A stretch of 16,715 bases of DNA from Actinomycetales bacterium Ga0077552 (GTDB lineage: Bacteria > Actinomycetota > Actinomycetes > Actinomycetales > Microbacteriaceae): contig LNFD01000323.1 in NCBI GenBank assembly GCA_001464255.1, positions 1-16,715 of the forward strand. The letters are read 5' to 3'. Below, piece by piece: positions 1 through 8,790 of this stretch. Position 1 is the first letter of the stretch. The number at the start of each line of letters is the position of its first letter. The notes beneath the pieces were generated by a model, which worked only from the letters and a program-made list of their open reading frames with translations, was not told the origin of the DNA and ran no database searches. Both the position numbers and the translations under genes were made by a program.

Positions 1-8
1 CGCGTCGC

Positions 9-1169
<1,161 letters not shown>

Positions 1170-1174
1170 GTGTG

Positions 1175-1180
1175 CTCCTT
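1175..1180 (-). promoter_or_regulatory. Ribosome binding site of mmsA
   Basis: AAGGAG on the minus strand, 5 nt before the ATG at 1167-1169. It supports this start codon. Confidence 0.8.
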
Positions 1181-1199
1181 CGTTGGACGAGTCGTGCCC

Positions 1200-1228
1200 A
1201 GTCTGCGCCCCCGATCATCTGCGATCAA
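1200..1228 (-). promoter_or_regulatory. Predicted sigma-70 type promoter of mmsA
   Basis: On the minus strand a -35 box TTGATC (1223-1228) is separated by exactly 17 nt from a -10 box CAGACT (1200-1205). Transcription would start near 1193, giving a leader of about 24 nt that contains the AAGGAG site. It resembles other -10 boxes in the window (TAGACT before ispH and fba). No experiment supports it. Confidence 0.55.
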
Positions 1229-1239
1229 GCACCATCGGC

Positions 1240-1265
1240 GCACAGGTCATGTGCAGAAACGCACA
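1240..1265. promoter_or_regulatory. Candidate LysR-type operator, three GCACA/TGTGC half-sites
   Basis: Alternating half-sites GCACA (1240-1244), TGTGC (1250-1254) and GCACA (1261-1265), with spacers of 5 and 6 nt, form two overlapping inverted repeats. They lie just upstream of the predicted mmsA -35 box, roughly 47 to 72 nt before the predicted start of transcription, the usual position of a LysR-type recognition site. The adjacent LysR gene is the obvious candidate binder. The repeats are seen; their role is inferred. Confidence 0.5.
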
Positions 1266-1291
1266 AGCCGGTTCGGGATGCTCGCGCGTGC

Positions 1292-2209
1292 TCAGCGCGG
1301 TGGCAGTAGCTCGTCCCGCCGGTCGGCGACCTCGCGGCGCAGGGCATCCCGCACGATCGCCACGGCATCCACCGCAGGGCTGTCGGGCCGCTGCGAGAGC
1401 ATGAACGGCAGGCGCACGTCGACGGCCCGCGGCAGCACTGGCTCGAGCCCCGGCGCGCCCTCGCCCATGAAGGCGTGCAGCAGTCCGATGCCCGCTCCGG
1501 CCCGGGTGGCCTCGAGCTGTGCGAACACGTTCGTCGAGCCGAACCCGAGCCGCATGCCCTCGAGCCCGAGCGTCGCGAGGTCGAGCTCGCGCACGGTGAG
1601 CAGGGCATCCACGTAGAAGACGAGGTCGTGCCCCTCGAGGTCGGCGGGCGTGCGAATGGCGGGCCGCGCGGCCAGGTAGCTCGGTGCCGCGTACAGCCGC
1701 AGCGCGTACTCGGTGAGCAGCTCGGCCGTGACGCGCGCGCCCGCGGGCGAGCCGACCGTCACGGCGAGGTCGAAGCCCGATCCGCGCAGGCTCAGCGGGC
1801 GGGTCGAGGTGACGAGTTCGAGCGCGATTCCGGGATGCTCGACGCGCACCCGCGCGAGCGCCGGCGCCGCGAACAGCGAGCCGAAGCCCTCGGGCGCGGC
1901 GACGCGCACGGTGCCCCGCACGGCGTCAGAACCGGACGCGGCCGCCACCACCTGCTCGACGAGCCCCTCGAGCGGAGCCGCGCGCTCGACCACATCGCGG
2001 CCGATCGCCGTCAGTTGCCAGCCGTCGGCACCGCGGTCGAGCAGCCGCGCACCGAGCGCAGCCTCGAGGCGGTCGAGGCGCCGCCGCACGGTCGTGTGGT
2101 CGACCCCGAGCAGAGCCGCTGCCGAGACGAGCCGGCCGACCCGGGCGACCGCGAGCAGGTACCGCAGGTCGTCGGCGCTCACCTCGTGCGGGTCGGGGCC
2201 GGAGCTCAT
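1292..2209 (-). CDS. LysR family transcriptional regulator
   Basis: A 305-residue protein of the usual LysR length. The N-terminal winged helix-turn-helix spans about residues 12-70 (LLAVARVGRLVSAAALLGV, then TTVRRRLDRLEAALGARLLDR). From about residue 95 follows a periplasmic-binding-protein-like effector domain (TVRVAAPEGFGSL, DLAVTVGSPAG, GAGIGLLHAFMGEG). It lies 122 bp upstream of mmsA on the same strand and is divergent from rmuC, 49 bp away. The candidate operator in front of mmsA suggests local control of that gene, perhaps in response to a catabolic intermediate. The start at 2209 is supported by a TAGGGT box 6 nt before the ATG, which would give a leaderless mRNA. Family assignment is firm; target and ligand are inferred. 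Confidence 0.92.
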   Translation of the reverse strand: MSSGPDPHEVSADDLRYLLAVARVGRLVSAAALLGVDHTTVRRRLDRLEAALGARLLDRGADGWQLTAIGRDVVERAAPLEGLVEQVVAAASGSDAVRGTVRVAAPEGFGSLFAAPALARVRVEHPGIALELVTSTRPLSLRGSGFDLAVTVGSPAGARVTAELLTEYALRLYAAPSYLAARPAIRTPADLEGHDLVFYVDALLTVRELDLATLGLEGMRLGFGSTNVFAQLEATRAGAGIGLLHAFMGEGAPGLEPVLPRAVDVRLPFMLSQRPDSPAVDAVAIVRDALRREVADRRDELLPPR

Positions 2210-2215
2210 GCGCTC

Positions 2216-2221
2216 ACCCTA
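2216..2221 (-). promoter_or_regulatory. Predicted -10 box of lysR (leaderless)
   Basis: TAGGGT on the minus strand, exactly 6 nt before the ATG at 2209. With a normal 6-7 nt discriminator, transcription would start at the A of the start codon. AGGGTGAG could alternatively act as a weak ribosome binding site. Confidence 0.4.
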
Positions 2222-2245
2222 CGACCCGGGGTCGGAGGCGGCTGG

Positions 2246-2251
2246 CACACT
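2246..2251 (+). promoter_or_regulatory. Weak -10-like box before rmuC
   Basis: CACACT ends 7 nt before the rmuC ATG at 2259. It keeps only the A and final T of the TANNNT consensus. It is listed because the only Shine-Dalgarno-like GGAGG (around 2234-2238) is about 20 nt from the start, too far for normal initiation. Confidence 0.25.
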
Positions 2252-2258
2252 GACGGGC

Positions 2259-3605
2259 ATGGACTTCGTGCTCCCCCTCGTGATCGGCCTGCTCATCGGT
2301 GCCGTGCTCGGCGCCCTGCTCGGGCTGGTGCTCGCCCGGCGCTCGTCGACCGGCGACGACCCCTCGGTCATCGAGGCGCGGCACCAGACCGCGATCGCCG
2401 AGATCCGCGCCGAGGAGGCGCAGCACCGAGCGCAGCTCTCGAGCGAGCTCGCCGCGCTGCAGGCGACCACGGCCGGCCTGCGCGAGCAGATCGGCTCGGC
2501 GCAGGACCAGTACCGCGAACTCGTCGAACGTGTGCGCACCGAGCAGGCAGCGCAGGCCGAGCGCGAGCGCGCCGAGAGCAAGGTTCTGCAGCAGCTCGCT
2601 CCCGTGCAAGAGACCCTGCGGTCGATGCAGGCGAAAGTCACCGAGCTCGAGACCCAGCGCAGCCTGCAGCACGGCGAGCTGACCCAGCAGCTGAAGGCGG
2701 CGACCGAGGCGGAGGAGCGCCTGCGGGCGACCGCCGAGTCGCTCGCCGGCGCCCTGCGCAGCAACTCCACGCGCGGCGTGTGGGGCGAGACACAGCTGCG
2801 GCGGGTCGTCGAGGCGGCGGGCCTCATCGAGCGGGTCGACTTCGACGTGCAGTGGTCGGTGAGCTCCGATGCGGGGGCGGGCCGACCCGACATGGTCATC
2901 CACCTGCCCGGCGGCAAGCACATCCCCGTCGACGCCAAGGTGCCCTTCGACGCGTACCTCGCCGCGAGCCAGATCGCGATCACTGCGACGGGCGAGGAGG
3001 GCGACCGCCGCAAGCGCCTGCTGCAGGAGCACGTCAAGGCCGTGCGGGCCCACATCGACGCGCTGGGGTCGAAGGCCTACTGGGCCGGGCTCGGCACCTC
3101 GCCCGAGATGGTCATCGCGTTCATCCCGAGCGAGTCGCTCGTGTCGTCGGCGATGGAGGCCGACCCCGCGATCATGGACTACGCGTTCTCGAAGCGCGTC
3201 GCGCTCGCGTCGCCCGTGACGCTCTGGTCGGTGCTCAAGACCGTCGCCTTCTCGTGGCAGCAAGACGTGCTCACGGCCGACGCGCAGGTGCTGTTCGACC
3301 TCAGCCGCGAGCTGTACTCGCGCCTGTCGACCATGGCAGGCCACGTCGAGAAGCTCGGCCGGGCCATCGAGAGCACGATCAAGAACTACAACGGCTTCGT
3401 CGGCTCGCTCGAGCGGCAGGTGCTGCCCACGGCACGCAAGCTGCAGAAGCTCGACGAATCGACCGTGCTCGGGCCGCTCGCCGCGATCGAAGACTCCCCC
3501 CGCGATCTGACCGCCATGGAGCTCGTCGCCGAGCTCGAGTCGACCCCCTCCGCCGCGCCCGAGCTCGAGTTCAGCACCCTCGACGGCGAGCGCGCACCGG
3601 AGTAG
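2259..3605 (+). CDS. rmuC: DNA recombination protein RmuC
   Basis: A 448-residue RmuC family protein; the family is linked to limiting recombination at inverted repeats and has a nuclease-like core. Residues 3-26 form one N-terminal membrane helix (LPLVIGLLIGAVLGALLGLV). Residues about 35-165 are Glu/Arg/Gln/Ala-rich and look like a long coiled coil. The conserved core then begins, with RGVWGETQL (172-180), RPDMVIHLPGGK (209-220) and VDAKVPFDAYL (224-234), running to about residue 430. The start at 2259 places the membrane helix at the N terminus, as in known family members. In-frame sequence further upstream reads as arginine/serine-rich shadow of lysR, so I excluded it. The VOC gene follows after 10 bp. 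The protein probably sits at the inner face of the membrane. Confidence 0.93.
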   Translation: MDFVLPLVIGLLIGAVLGALLGLVLARRSSTGDDPSVIEARHQTAIAEIRAEEAQHRAQLSSELAALQATTAGLREQIGSAQDQYRELVERVRTEQAAQAERERAESKVLQQLAPVQETLRSMQAKVTELETQRSLQHGELTQQLKAATEAEERLRATAESLAGALRSNSTRGVWGETQLRRVVEAAGLIERVDFDVQWSVSSDAGAGRPDMVIHLPGGKHIPVDAKVPFDAYLAASQIAITATGEEGDRRKRLLQEHVKAVRAHIDALGSKAYWAGLGTSPEMVIAFIPSESLVSSAMEADPAIMDYAFSKRVALASPVTLWSVLKTVAFSWQQDVLTADAQVLFDLSRELYSRLSTMAGHVEKLGRAIESTIKNYNGFVGSLERQVLPTARKLQKLDESTVLGPLAAIEDSPRDLTAMELVAELESTPSAAPELEFSTLDGERAPE

Positions 3606-3608
3606 CCT
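3603..3608 (+). promoter_or_regulatory. Predicted -10 box of the VOC gene, overlapping the rmuC stop codon
   Basis: TAGCCT contains the rmuC stop codon TAG and ends 7 nt before the ATG at 3616. This is the spacing of a leaderless promoter. The alternative is read-through from rmuC with CGGAG (3598-3602), 13 nt away, as a poor ribosome binding site. Confidence 0.35.
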
Positions 3609-3615
3609 GCCCGCC

Positions 3616-4005
3616 ATGCCGACCTACACCTTCGCCTTCGGCGGCTTCGCCGTGCCCGACATCGACGCGGCGCGCGGCTTCTACCGCGACGTGCTCGGGC
3701 TCACCGTCACCGACGAGATGATGGGCCAGCTCTCGATCGACCTGCCCGGCGGCGGCTGGGTGCTCGTCTACCCCAAGCCCGATCACGTTCCCGCCACCTA
3801 CACCGTGCTCAACCTCGAGGTCGCCGACATCGACGCGGCCGTCGACGAGCTCGTCGGGCGCGGTGTCGAGATGCTGCGGTACGAGGGCTTCGAGCAGGAT
3901 GCGCGGGGCATCTCGCGCGGTATCGCCGCGAACCAGGGCCCCGACATCGCGTGGTTCGCCGACCCCGCGGGCAACATCCTCGCGGTGCTGCAGAACGCCG
4001 ACTGA
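3616..4005 (+). CDS. VOC (glyoxalase/bleomycin-resistance fold) family protein
   Basis: A 129-residue protein, the normal size for one VOC unit of two beta-alpha-beta-beta-beta repeats. Typical marks are DIDAARGFYRDVLGL at residues 16-30 (first repeat, after strand 1), LNLEVADIDAAVDELVGRGV around 60-80 (second repeat), and the ending WFADPAGNILAVLQ, which matches the DPxGNxxxLxQ C-terminal strand of the family. The usual metal ligands, a His in the first strand and a Glu in the last, are not evident, so a metal-dependent glyoxalase or dioxygenase role is doubtful. It may bind a small molecule. It lies 10 bp after rmuC, with which no functional link is known. Fold assignment firm, function unknown. 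Confidence 0.85.
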   Translation: MPTYTFAFGGFAVPDIDAARGFYRDVLGLTVTDEMMGQLSIDLPGGGWVLVYPKPDHVPATYTVLNLEVADIDAAVDELVGRGVEMLRYEGFEQDARGISRGIAANQGPDIAWFADPAGNILAVLQNAD

Positions 4006-4058
4006 CCTCCTCCGACCTCGCGGTCGGCGCGGCCCTCGCCGACGACCGGACCCGTCGA

Positions 4059-4064
4059 TATGAT
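4059..4064 (+). promoter_or_regulatory. Predicted -10 box of the fadD-symporter operon
   Basis: TATGAT, five of six bases matching TATAAT, stands out in a GC-rich 122-bp gap between the VOC gene and fadD. No good -35 box is visible 16-18 nt upstream. Transcription would start near 4071, giving a leader of about 57 nt with a weak GAGAG ribosome binding site (4115-4119) before the ATG at 4128. Confidence 0.4.
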
Positions 4065-4127
4065 GAAGCCAGTTTCACCATCGTCGGTGGCTCCGCCGGC
4101 GATCCACCCTCCGGCGAGAGATCAACG

Positions 4128-5870
4128 ATGACCCAACGCCCCTGGATGTCCCACTACGCCGACGACGTCGCGCCCGATCTCGAGACGGTGCCGTTCGAGC
4201 ACCTTCCCGCGATGATCAGACACTCCGGCTCGGCCTACTCCGGCACGATCGCGTTCACGCAGTGCATGCCCAACGGCATGAACGGCTCGCTCACCTACGC
4301 GCAGGTCGACGCCCTCTCCGACGAGTTCGCGGCCTACCTGCGCGAGGTCGTCGGCCTCGAGCAGGGCGACCGCGTCGCCGTGCAGATGCCCAACTGCCTG
4401 GCGTACCCCGTCGTCGCCTTCGGCATCATGAAGGCGGGGTGCGTGCTCGTCAACACGAACCCGCTCTACACGCCGACCGAGATGGTGCACTAGTTCTCCG
4501 ACTCGGGCGCGAAGGCGCTCGTCGTCATCGACATGTTCGCCGACCGGCTGCCCGAGGTGTTGCCGAAGACGAGCATCGAGACCGTCGTGACGGTGCGCAT
4601 CTCCGAGTTCTTCCCGCCCGTCATCGCGGGAGTGATCCGCATGGTGCAGAAGTTCTGGAACCGATCGCTGCCGGCGATCACGGTCGAGCACACGGCGTTC
4701 CAGGCCGCGCTCGGAGCGGGGCGCGCGGCGAAGTCGGCCGAGGCGCTCACGGGCTACCTCGAGGGCATCGGCCCCGACTCGATCGCCGCGCTGCAGTACA
4801 CGGGCGGCACGACGGGCGTCTCGAAGGGCGCCATGCTCTCGCACGGCAACCTCGTGTCGAACACCCTGCAGATGATCCAGATGTGCGGCGGCTACATGCG
4901 CCCCGGTCTCGAGACCGTGCTCACGGCCCTGCCGCTGTACCACGTGTTCGCCTTCACGGTGAACCTGCTCGGCTTCTACCGCCTGGGCGCCCGCAACATC
5001 CTGGTGCCCTCGCCCCGCCCGCCGAGCAACCTCAAGCGGGCCTTCGAGAACTACAAGATCACCTGGGTCACGGGCGTCAACACGCTCTTCAACGCGCTGC
5101 TGAACGAGCGCTGGTTCCTCGACAGCCCGCCGCGCCACCTGCGCGCCTCGGCCGCCGGCGGCATGGCGCTGCACGAGTCGGTCAACGCGCGGTGGGAGGA
5201 GGTCACCGGCACGCCGATCGTCGAAGGCTACGGGCTCACCGAGACCTCGCCCGTGCTGAGCTTCAACCCCTTCGGCCCGAACGAGAAGGCGGGCACGATC
5301 GGCATCCCCGTGCCGTCGACCGCGATGATGTGCATCGACGACGCCGGCAACGAGGTCGCGCCCGGAACCCCCGGCGAGATCGCCGCGAAGGGCCCGCAGG
5401 TCATGCTCGGCTACTGGAACCGCCCGGAGGACACCGCGGCGAACATCGTCGACGGCTGGTTCCGCACCGGCGACATCGCCGAGATGGACTCCGAGGGGTA
5501 CTTCACGATCGTCGACCGCAAGAAAGACATGATCATCGTCAGCGGCTTCAACGTGTACCCCAACGAGATCGAGGAGCGCATCGCCGAGCTGCCGGGCGTT
5601 CTCGAGGTCGGCGTCGTCGGCATCCCCGACGACAAGAGCGGTGAGAGCGTGCGCGCCTACATCGTCGCGACGCAGACGCCGCCCACCGAGGCGGCCGTGC
5701 TCGCGCACTGCCGTGAGGCCCTCGCCGCCTACAAGGTGCCGAAGTCGGTGCGCTTCGTCGACGAGCTGCCGAAGAGCCCGATCGGCAAGATCCTGCGCCG
5801 CGAGCTGCGGGCCGAGGCCGTCACCTCGGCCACCGCCACTATCGAGACCCAGGGAAGGGAGCTCTCGTGA
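4128..5870 (+). pseudogene. fadD: Long-chain fatty acid-CoA ligase, interrupted by an in-frame amber codon
   Basis: Acyl-CoA synthetase of the adenylate-forming superfamily; it activates fatty acids with ATP and CoA in the cytosol or at the membrane. If codon 122 is read through, the protein is 580 residues, normal for FadD. Motifs: YTGGTTGVSKGAMLSH from residue 224 (phosphate-binding loop), GYGLTE from 367, GWFRTGD with DRKKDMI downstream, and PKSPIGKILRREL with the catalytic Lys554. Codon 122 (4491-4493) is TAG, between EMVH and FSDSGAK; the family usually has Gln there, so one C-to-T change explains it. The frame is otherwise intact on both sides. A restart at the ATG of 4533 would give 445 residues lacking the N-terminal part of the large domain, probably inactive. 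It overlaps the next gene by GTGA. Whether the stop is real mutation or sequence error cannot be told here. Confidence 0.9.
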
Positions 5871-6835
5871 TCACGCCGCTCATCATCGCGACCCAGGCGG
5901 TCGTCAACGAGCAGGACGTCGTGACGCCCATCGAGCAGAACCTGCTCGTTGGCCTCGTCTTCGTCATCATGTTCGGCCTCGGGGCCGGCCTCACGCCGCG
6001 CGACTTCAAGCTCGCGCTCAAGCGGCCGTCGGGCCTCATCATCGGCTTCATCACGCAGTTCGGCATCATGCCCGTGCTCGCCTACGTGCTGTGCCTCGTG
6101 TTCCTGTTCCAGCTCGCCCCCGAGGTCGCCGTGCCGCTGTCGATCGGCGCCCTGCTCATGGGCGCCGTACCCGCGGGCACGACGTCGAACATGTTCACGT
6201 ACTTCTCGAAGGGCAACCTCGCCCTGAGCGTCATGATGACCACGAACTCGACCCTGTGGGCCATCATCATGACGCCGCTCGCGCTCGCGATCTTCGGCGG
6301 TCTGCTGTTCGCCGGGGAGAACTCGGAGTTCCAGATCCCGATCACGAACATCGTCGTGACGCTCGCGGTGCTGCTCATCCCGGTCGTGCTCGGCATGCTC
6401 ATCCGCCGCTACAGCGCCAACATCGGCGCCGTGCTCGAGCTGATGGGCGGCTTCTTCGGGCTGTTCTTCATCGTGTTCCTCGTGGCGACGTGGGTTCCGC
6501 GCAACTGGGCGCTGCTCACGTCGACGGCGTGGCAGACCTACGTCGTGGCGATCGGGCTCGGGCTCTTCGGCATCGCGATCGCCTACGGCATCTCGCGGGC
6601 CATCCGGCTGCACCCCGCGAACGCGCGCACGATCGCGCTCGAGACGGGCATCCAGAACGGCCCGCTCGCGATCGCGATCATCCTGCTCACGTTCAGCGGC
6701 AACCCCGACATCGGGCTGATCCTGATCGTGCCGGCGCTCTACTCGCTGTTCATCGTGCTGCTCGCGACGGTCGTGACCTTCGTCTTCCGCCGCGCGAACA
6801 CGGCGGCCGAGCAGAAGATCCCCAACCTGCTGTAG
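5867..6835 (+). CDS. Bile acid:sodium symporter (BASS/SBF) family transporter
   Basis: A 322-residue integral membrane protein with about nine or ten hydrophobic helices. Family marks are the VPAGTTSN stretch at 101-108, in the first crossover helix, and ALETGIQNG at 257-265, which carries the Glu259/Gln263 pair corresponding to the second sodium site of ASBT-type structures. The GTG start at 5867 overlaps the fadD stop codon (GTGA, 4 bp), so translation is probably coupled to fadD. Bacterial members carry bile acids, pantoate, keto acids and other organic anions; the substrate here is unknown. Pairing with an acyl-CoA ligase hints at a carboxylate substrate that is imported and then activated, which is inference. 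A strong hairpin follows the stop. Confidence 0.88.
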   Translation: MITPLIIATQAVVNEQDVVTPIEQNLLVGLVFVIMFGLGAGLTPRDFKLALKRPSGLIIGFITQFGIMPVLAYVLCLVFLFQLAPEVAVPLSIGALLMGAVPAGTTSNMFTYFSKGNLALSVMMTTNSTLWAIIMTPLALAIFGGLLFAGENSEFQIPITNIVVTLAVLLIPVVLGMLIRRYSANIGAVLELMGGFFGLFFIVFLVATWVPRNWALLTSTAWQTYVVAIGLGLFGIAIAYGISRAIRLHPANARTIALETGIQNGPLAIAIILLTFSGNPDIGLILIVPALYSLFIVLLATVVTFVFRRANTAAEQKIPNLL

Positions 6836-6842
6836 CAGCACT

Positions 6843-6884
6843 CGACGACGGGGGCAGGGCCGCGAGGCTCTGCCCCCGTCGTCG
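6843..6884. terminator. Hairpin terminator between convergent genes
   Basis: Perfect 15-bp stem, 6843-6857 paired with 6870-6884, around a 12-nt loop; the core is GACGACGGGGGCAG and its complement. No T-run follows on either side, which is common in actinobacteria. It lies 8 bp after the symporter stop and 7 bp after the convergent ABC gene, so it probably serves both strands. Confidence 0.8.
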
Positions 6885-6891
6885 TGCGTGG

Positions 6892-8790
6892 CTACGCCTC
6901 GCCGACGGGCGCCGCGTACTGCGCCTCGTAGAGCCGGGAGTAGGCGCCGTCGGCGGCGAGCAGCTGCTCGTGCGTGCCCTGCTCGACGATGCGGCCCGCC
7001 TCCATGACGAGGATGAGGTCGGCGTCGCGGATGGTCGACAGGCGGTGCGCGATGACGAAGCTCGTGCGGTCGCGGCGCAGCGCCGCCATGGCGTGCTGAA
7101 CGAGCACCTCGGTGCGCGTGTCGACCGAGCTCGTGGCCTCGTCGAGGATGAGCACGCTCGGGCGGGCGAGGAAGGCGCGGGCGATCGTCAGCAGCTGCTT
7201 CTCGCCCGCGCTCACGTTCTCGCCGTCGTCGTCGAGCACCGTGTCGTAGCCCTCGGGCAGCGCCCCGACGAAGCGGTCGACGTAGGTCGCGCGGGCCGCG
7301 TCGAGGATCTCCTGCTCGCTCGCATCCGGTCGGCCGTAGGCGATGTTGTCGCGGATGGTGCCGCCGAACAGCCAGGTGTCTTGCAGCACCATGCCCATGC
7401 GCGAGCGCAGGTCGTCGCGCGTCATCGCGGCGATGTCGACGCCGTCGAGGGTGATGCGCCCGCCGTCGAGCTCGTAGAACCGCATCATGAGGTTGACGAG
7501 CGTCGTCTTGCCTGCGCCGGTCGGCCCGACGATCGCGATCGTCTGCCCGGGCTCGGCGACGAGCGACAGCCCATCGATGAGCGGCACATCGGGGTCGTAG
7601 CGGAACGAGACGTCCTCGAACACCAGTCGACCCGTGGCGGCGTCGGGGGTCGCCGCCGGCGTCGGGTCGGCGCTCTGCTCGGGCGCATCCATGAGCTCGA
7701 AGACGCGCTCGGCGCTCGCGACGCCCGACTGCAGCAGGTTCGCCATCGAGCCGAGCTGGCTGAGCGGCTGCGTGAACTGGCGCGAGTACTGGATGAAGGC
7801 CTGCACCCCGCCGATCGTCATGGCGCCTGTCGTGACGAGCAGGCCGCCGACGACGGCGATCGCGACGTAGACGAGGTTTCCGACGAACATGATCGCGGGC
7901 ATGATGATGCCGCTCACGAACTGGGCGCCGAAGCTCGCGGTGAAGAGCTGCTCGTTCTTCTCGAGGAACCGCTGCTCGACCTCGCGCTGCCGCCCGAAGA
8001 CCTTCACGAGAGCGTGACCCGTGAAGGTCTCCTCGATCTGCGCGTTGAGCTCGCCGGTGTGCGCCCACTGCGCCACGAAGAGCTTCTGCGAGCGCTTCGC
8101 GACGACCGCCGTGATGACGAGCGTGAGCGGCACCGTGATGAGCGAGACGAGGGCCAGGATGGGCGAGATCACGAACATCATGACGATGACGCCCAGCACG
8201 GTGAGCAGCGAGGTGAGCAGCTGGCTCAGGGTCTGCTGCAGGCTCTGCGAGATGTTGTCGACGTCGTTGGTGACGCGGCTGAGCACCTCGCCGCGCTGCA
8301 CGCGGTCGAAGTAGGTGAGCGGCAGGCGGTTGAGCTTGGCCTGCACCTCCTCGCGCAGGCGGTAGACCGTGCGCTGGGTGACGCCGTTGAGCAAGTAGCC
8401 CTGCAGCCACGAGAACACCGACGAGAAGACGTAGACGAGCAGCACGATGCCGAGCAGCAGCTGCAGCTGGGCGAAGTCGATGCCTGCGCCGTCGCCCGCC
8501 TGACCCGCGCCGTCGCCGTTGCCGAAGACGCCGTCGACGATGACGTTCGTCGCCATGCCGAGCAGCGCCGGGCCGACGACGCTCAGCAGCACGCTGAGCA
8601 CGCCGAGCGCGATCACGACGATGACGAGCGCGCGCTCGGGCGCGAGACGGCCGACGAGCCGCTTCGCGGAGGGCCCGAAGGTCATCGCCTTCTCGGCGGG
8701 CATGCCGATGCCGCCGCCCATCGGGCCGCCCATGGGCCCTCGGCGCACTCCGCCGGGAGGGCCGATCGGTCGTGCCGGTGCCGTGCTCAT
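6892..8790 (-). CDS. ABC exporter half-transporter (membrane domain plus ATPase), catalytic-site subunit
   Basis: A 632-residue type I ABC exporter half. A Gly/Pro/Met-rich cytoplasmic N terminus (about 8-35, ending MPAEKAM) precedes a six-helix domain at about 50-345 and a nucleotide-binding domain from about 390. Walker A GPTGAGKTT is at 422-430, Q-loop Gln470, a diverged signature VSAGEKQ at 526-532, Walker B VLILDE at 546-551 with catalytic Glu551, and the H-loop His582. The start ATG overlaps the stop of the upstream half-transporter (ATGA), so the two are translated together. The canonical Walker B and H-loop here match a degenerate set in the partner, as in heterodimeric exporters such as TM287/288. 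Likely a multidrug or lipid-type exporter; substrate unknown. Confidence 0.93.
   Translation of the reverse strand: MSTAPARPIGPPGGVRRGPMGGPMGGGIGMPAEKAMTFGPSAKRLVGRLAPERALVIVVIALGVLSVLLSVVGPALLGMATNVIVDGVFGNGDGAGQAGDGAGIDFAQLQLLLGIVLLVYVFSSVFSWLQGYLLNGVTQRTVYRLREEVQAKLNRLPLTYFDRVQRGEVLSRVTNDVDNISQSLQQTLSQLLTSLLTVLGVIVMMFVISPILALVSLITVPLTLVITAVVAKRSQKLFVAQWAHTGELNAQIEETFTGHALVKVFGRQREVEQRFLEKNEQLFTASFGAQFVSGIIMPAIMFVGNLVYVAIAVVGGLLVTTGAMTIGGVQAFIQYSRQFTQPLSQLGSMANLLQSGVASAERVFELMDAPEQSADPTPAATPDAATGRLVFEDVSFRYDPDVPLIDGLSLVAEPGQTIAIVGPTGAGKTTLVNLMMRFYELDGGRITLDGVDIAAMTRDDLRSRMGMVLQDTWLFGGTIRDNIAYGRPDASEQEILDAARATYVDRFVGALPEGYDTVLDDDGENVSAGEKQLLTIARAFLARPSVLILDEATSSVDTRTEVLVQHAMAALRRDRTSFVIAHRLSTIRDADLILVMEAGRIVEQGTHEQLLAADGAYSRLYEAQYAAPVGEA

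Noticed and set aside
1475..3721. Long plus-strand open frame of 748 codons across lysR and rmuC
   Set aside because: It crosses two real genes of opposite direction, is dominated by Arg/Ala/Gly, and has no recognisable domain.
4086..4108. GGTGG / CCACC hairpin in the fadD leader as a possible riboswitch
   Set aside because: Only five pairs around a 13-nt loop. No conserved riboswitch core or terminator alternative is visible.
4485..4500. Recoded amber (pyrrolysine or suppressor) in fadD
   Set aside because: No known recoding system is visible, the codon is not at a catalytic site, and other genes here use TAG as a normal stop. A point change is simpler.
4122..5708. 528-codon open frame on the minus strand opposite fadD
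   Set aside because: The translation is rich in Arg, Asp, His, Val and Leu with no domain pattern, as expected for the antisense of a GC-rich gene. The plus strand carries clear ligase motifs.
8690..8770. Gly/Pro/Met-rich N terminus of the ABC half-transporter as an unusual domain
   Set aside because: Low-complexity tails of this type before the EKA motif are common in this group of ABC exporters, so it is not novel.
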